Below are positions 48,588-51,501 of a stretch of DNA of 51,501 bases, one piece after another. The stretch comes from Silene noctiflora (lineage: Eukaryota > Streptophyta > Magnoliopsida > Caryophyllales > Caryophyllaceae): contig VHZZ01001464.1 of assembly GCA_009801015.1 (NCBI GenBank), forward strand, positions 21,341 through 72,841. The letters are read 5' to 3'. The stretch's first letter is position 1, and each line of letters begins with the position of its first letter. The position numbers and the translations under genes are program-made. The notes below the pieces were generated by a model, which did not search any database, had not been told where the DNA came from, and saw only the letters and a program-made list of their open reading frames with translations.

Positions 48588-50189
48588 TTGGTTACTTTGG
48601 CCCACTTCTCGTCGCACACATGTTTGCGAACAACACAAATACACAAATACTTGACGGTTTTACATAATTATTATTGTAGAAACGTATGTTATTTACCCAA
48701 ATACCCATATAGCAGGAGGTCTCTTTAAAGTTTCTTTATAGGCTATTTGGGTAGATAACTGCAACTTTACAATATTTTAATGTAGAACCGTTTTCAAAGA
48801 GCTCGTTTGTTGGAACAAGTCCTTCAAAGTGTTTTCTCATTGCCGAGGTTAGATCAGCATTTGCAGCATTTTGGATAGGTGCTGTTGAACAACCATTGGG
48901 TGAATTGTTTATGATCCGTGGCTGATACGGAATTATCTATGTATGGAATGTCTCGTTCTAAAACGGTGATGGTGGCTATGTTCGTATTGCATGAACATGA
49001 AGTGATTTTGAGCCGATGGTTCTAGGAGAAGCTTACCATGTGGCTGAAGATGGTGAAAATCTTACTTTGTCGTTGATTGGTCATACTGTATCTTGTGTTG
49101 TAAGGGGTTTATGAATATTAATCCAATTGTTTGAGACCTTAAGGTTTAGGCCCTCTTGTACTCCAGAAACTGGAATGACAAAATAAATCTTCGACAATCT
49201 GTTCCTTAGCTCAGAAATATTGCGTATAGCCTAATTTACATCCTCATCTTGCATACAGGGCTTCTGAGGTTTGTCCCTTTTGGTCATGCATTCTGTTCTG
49301 TTAGGGTTGCGCACGTGTGTCCTGACCTGGAAAACGGACCGGACCACTCTGTCAGGAGTCTGGATGGGCTCGAGGCTTGACTAAATAAATTTAGGTCCTG
49401 TTCATGGTCATCAATTTTTTTTTGGAATCTGTCCTATCGCTGTTGTTGGGTGCAACGACCAATCCATGTGTATGACTCGGCCTAAAATTTCAGCCTAGGT
49501 GATCATCCCAGATTTCGGAATGGAATGACCTGAATAGGATTGTGACATCATGGACGCAAGGAATGAAGTCGAACGGATTGTTTGTTTGTTTTTTTTTTTT
49601 TTTTTTTTTTGGCAAGTTTACACCAGACTGCATTCTTGACAATGATTTGAGAACATGGTAGCCTCAAATTTCAAACACCAAGTCAAATAGAGCTGTCAGC
49701 TGTGCAGAAATTAGATGGATGTGGACTAATCTTTTCGATAATAATATAATAATTTCATTAATTAATCAATTAACTGACCAGTGTATTAATTCATACAAGC
49801 AGAGGAAGTGTCAATATTAGTGAGCTAGTGACAGAAAGATCGAATTCTCAAATGAAACGGTCTCACGATCGACTCGTTTCCTGTTGATAACTCTCGAGAA
49901 TGAGATCATCATGTCAAGAGGCATGATCTAAGTAAAACGTTCAAAGAATGTAATGATCAGCTAATGTAAAAGATGACACACGGTTTATGAGCATAAAATC
50001 ATTCAGGAATGCTCCATTACGATAGCTCGCGGGCATTGAGGAAAATAAGATGGATAAAACATTAGTCTCAAACCACAATGTACTAAAAAAGGCCGATTTC
50101 TTGTTCTGTGAAGTATTTTCTGATGACTCTAAGAACTCATAAGCCAACACGCGTCTATAAGACTATAACACAAGGAAATGAGTGAGTCT
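48588..50189. other. Convergent 3' regions of the TBC and cytochrome b5 genes
   Basis: No gene recognised. A T tract of about 24 lies at 49588-49611. GACCTGGAAAACGGACCGGA near 49323 and similar words suggest old repeat DNA. The 69-residue minus frame at 49941-50150 is unsupported. Confidence 0.5.
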
Positions 50190-50627
50190 CTAATCCTTCT
50201 TGGTATAGTGACGCACCGCAAAAGCTAGCCCCAAGATAAGAATGGGTAGTAGGAACTGTAGAATCTTGATGATGAACTCTGGCGTCTTGTCGGGATTGTA
50301 ATGGGCTTGCTTAGGGGGTACGTAGGCTCGCTTAGCAGGGATTGTTGATGCATCGGCTTCTCCAATGTAGTATTTCTCCATCTCCTCTCTGGCTGAATCA
50401 CTGTGTCCCACATCTTCGAAGTCGTTTGTTGCATCTTTACCTGTAAAGACCCAACAGAAAAGTTGAGAACATTTACTACTGTATTATTTATGCAGCATGG
50501 TCAGACTTGTGAAAATGCGGTGCAAAGCGATAGTTGAATGGGAGAGATAATGGTTTGTACCAGTTGCAGAGAGTAGAACTTCATCACCACCAGGATGATC
50601 CTCCATGAAGGGAGTTACATCATACAC
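50190..50627 (-). CDS. Cytochrome b5, C-terminal two exons (gene runs off the right edge)
   Basis: Small haem protein of the ER membrane that feeds electrons to fatty acid desaturases and hydroxylases. Exons on minus: 50627-50561 and 50440-50190 (intron 50441-50560, GT-AG, splitting a Gly codon), giving the last 105 residues of a protein usually about 134 long. Visible: VYDVTPFMEDHPGGDEVLLS with the first haem-ligand His in HPGG; DVGHSDSAREEMEKYYIGE with the second His; a Pro-rich linker; and a C-terminal anchor LQFLLPILILGLAFAVRHYT ending in KKD. The phase-0 acceptor at 50627/50628 fits the usual exon 1 ending before VYDVT. Exon 1 (about 30 codons) was not found up to 51501; intron 1 is therefore at least 870 bp and carries a copia-type LTR. 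ER-type isoforms commonly end like this; exact isoform undecided. Confidence 0.9.
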
Positions 50628-51063
50628 CTGAAGATATTAGACGTATAACACATGATCAACAACTGCAAATAGAAAAAAACAAGAGCAATTCTGTAAACTC
50701 TGTATCAAAAGAAAAGCGATGCTATAAACTTTCAGCAAGAACACATCACATTTCATGGAATACAAGTCTTGATTTTCGAGAAAACTGAATTCACATTCGA
50801 ACAACGATGGTCATATTGAAACCCCTTAGTCACTAACTTACTATCCCGTTTATGACGAGCCTGAATCAACTATTGACATGTTATTGTCCTTAAGCTAGAT
50901 ATCCCATTAGATGTCTCATACTCTTTTGATGAAAGGACGGAGAATCCTCATTTATACTTTCGTTACAATTCAACAGAAACATATCCTTGGCTTTCAGTCT
51001 CTTACGCCACATTCTGTGCATCAGATAACATAGAGATTTACAATACGAGATAAGAGCAGAATT

Positions 51064-51501
51064 TGTTATGAGAATATACCATGGTATATTGTAATATACC
51101 GTAATCGTAATAATATTCGTATTATGCAATAGAGTATAATATGTTGCCAATATTAAGTGATATTATTATGTTTAGATATTCGGAGTACTATAAATGCGCA
51201 CCATTGTAATTGTTTGAAACACGAACGAGTTCAATAATACAACGATTATCTTTATGAATTCCTCCCCTCTCAAATTCTACTATGGTATTAGAGCCTCACG
51301 TTCTTGAGGCCTAAAAACGAACTTAGGCTGCCATGTCGGAGGGCTAATTGTAATACTACGGTTTTCCCTGCCTTTAGTGACTCGACCGAGTAGAACTTAC
51401 TCTGTCGAGTGAGTCTGTGTCTTTTTAAGTCAGAGTCTGGAAGTGACTCGATCGAGTACTAGGGTCACTCGATCGAGTAAGTTACTTATGCGGGCCGGTT
51501 A
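51064..51501 (+). mobile_element. Copia-type LTR with primer-binding site, truncated by the window edge
   Basis: The LTR runs about 51064 (TGTTATGAGAATATACC) to 51280 and includes a TATA-like ACTATAAATG at 51187-51197. It is followed at 51283-51294 by TGGTATTAGAGC, one mismatch from TGGTATCAGAGC, the initiator-tRNA-Met primer-binding site of plant copia elements. ATGTCGGAGGGC at 51333 may be the gag start. It sits in what should be cytochrome b5 intron 1, in opposite orientation to that gene. The LTR end is not a clean CA. Confidence 0.7.
51349..51501 (+). mobile_element. Possible second LTR nested in the copia element
   Basis: From TGTAATACTACGG the copia leader is lost and a series of ACTCGACCGAGT / ACTCGATCGAGT palindromes follows (51382, 51454, 51467). 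A TGTAATAC start is common for LTRs of gypsy-type elements. The window ends before this can be confirmed. Confidence 0.4.

Overview
The window is nuclear DNA from a flowering plant, almost certainly a eudicot. Genes are intron-rich with GT-AG junctions and sit in AT-rich DNA crowded with small class II transposons. Gene families (KNOLLE syntaxin, clade-gamma HD-Zip I factor, ubiquitin-L40 fusion, plastid 6-phosphogluconolactonase) are plant-type. The style of the repeats (GGAGTATT-rich MITE ends, ACTCGATCGAGT palindromes at the right edge) suggests Caryophyllales, but that is a memory-based impression, not a demonstration.

Layout. 1-5000: no gene; one nearly complete SINE with target duplication, a Harbinger-like MITE and a decayed hAT-like element. 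5242-6918 (minus): KNOLLE/SYP111-type cytokinesis syntaxin, 308 aa, with mitosis-specific (MSA) promoter motifs and a 5'UTR intron; both coding exons have an edge copied into neighbouring non-coding DNA. 7.5-22.4 kb: a gene desert of MITEs, hAT, Harbinger and Mutator-like elements and a broken RNase H-type LINE fragment. 22552-23379 (plus): HD-Zip I transcription factor of the ATHB7/12 type, 241 aa. 24.6-25.3 kb: a hAT element with perfect 8-bp duplication. 27882-31587 (minus): ubiquitin-RPL40 fusion, five exons, 128 aa, with Thr in place of Ala28 of ubiquitin. 32589-36364 (plus): plastid 6-phosphogluconolactonase (PGL3 type), three exons, 325 aa. 37.1-42.9 kb: a Helitron, several MITEs and a candidate Pack-MULE. 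43639-48587 (plus): TBC-domain Rab GTPase-activating protein, five exons, 583 aa. 50190-50627 (minus): last two exons of a cytochrome b5; its first exon is beyond the right edge, separated by a copia-type LTR and possibly a second nested LTR.

The genes do not form a pathway; they are independent housekeeping or regulatory loci. The PGL3 and TBC genes are neighbours in the same orientation and, unusually, share about 0.95 kb of related sequence inside their introns. I found no CRISPR, operon, tRNA or rRNA gene and nothing that amounts to a new biological system. The most unusual observations are the shared intron sequence, the exon-edge duplications in KNOLLE, the ubiquitin A28T change, and a set of transposons whose ends and target duplications can be read directly. 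All exon boundaries were assigned by eye from splice consensus, reading frame and family similarity recalled from memory.
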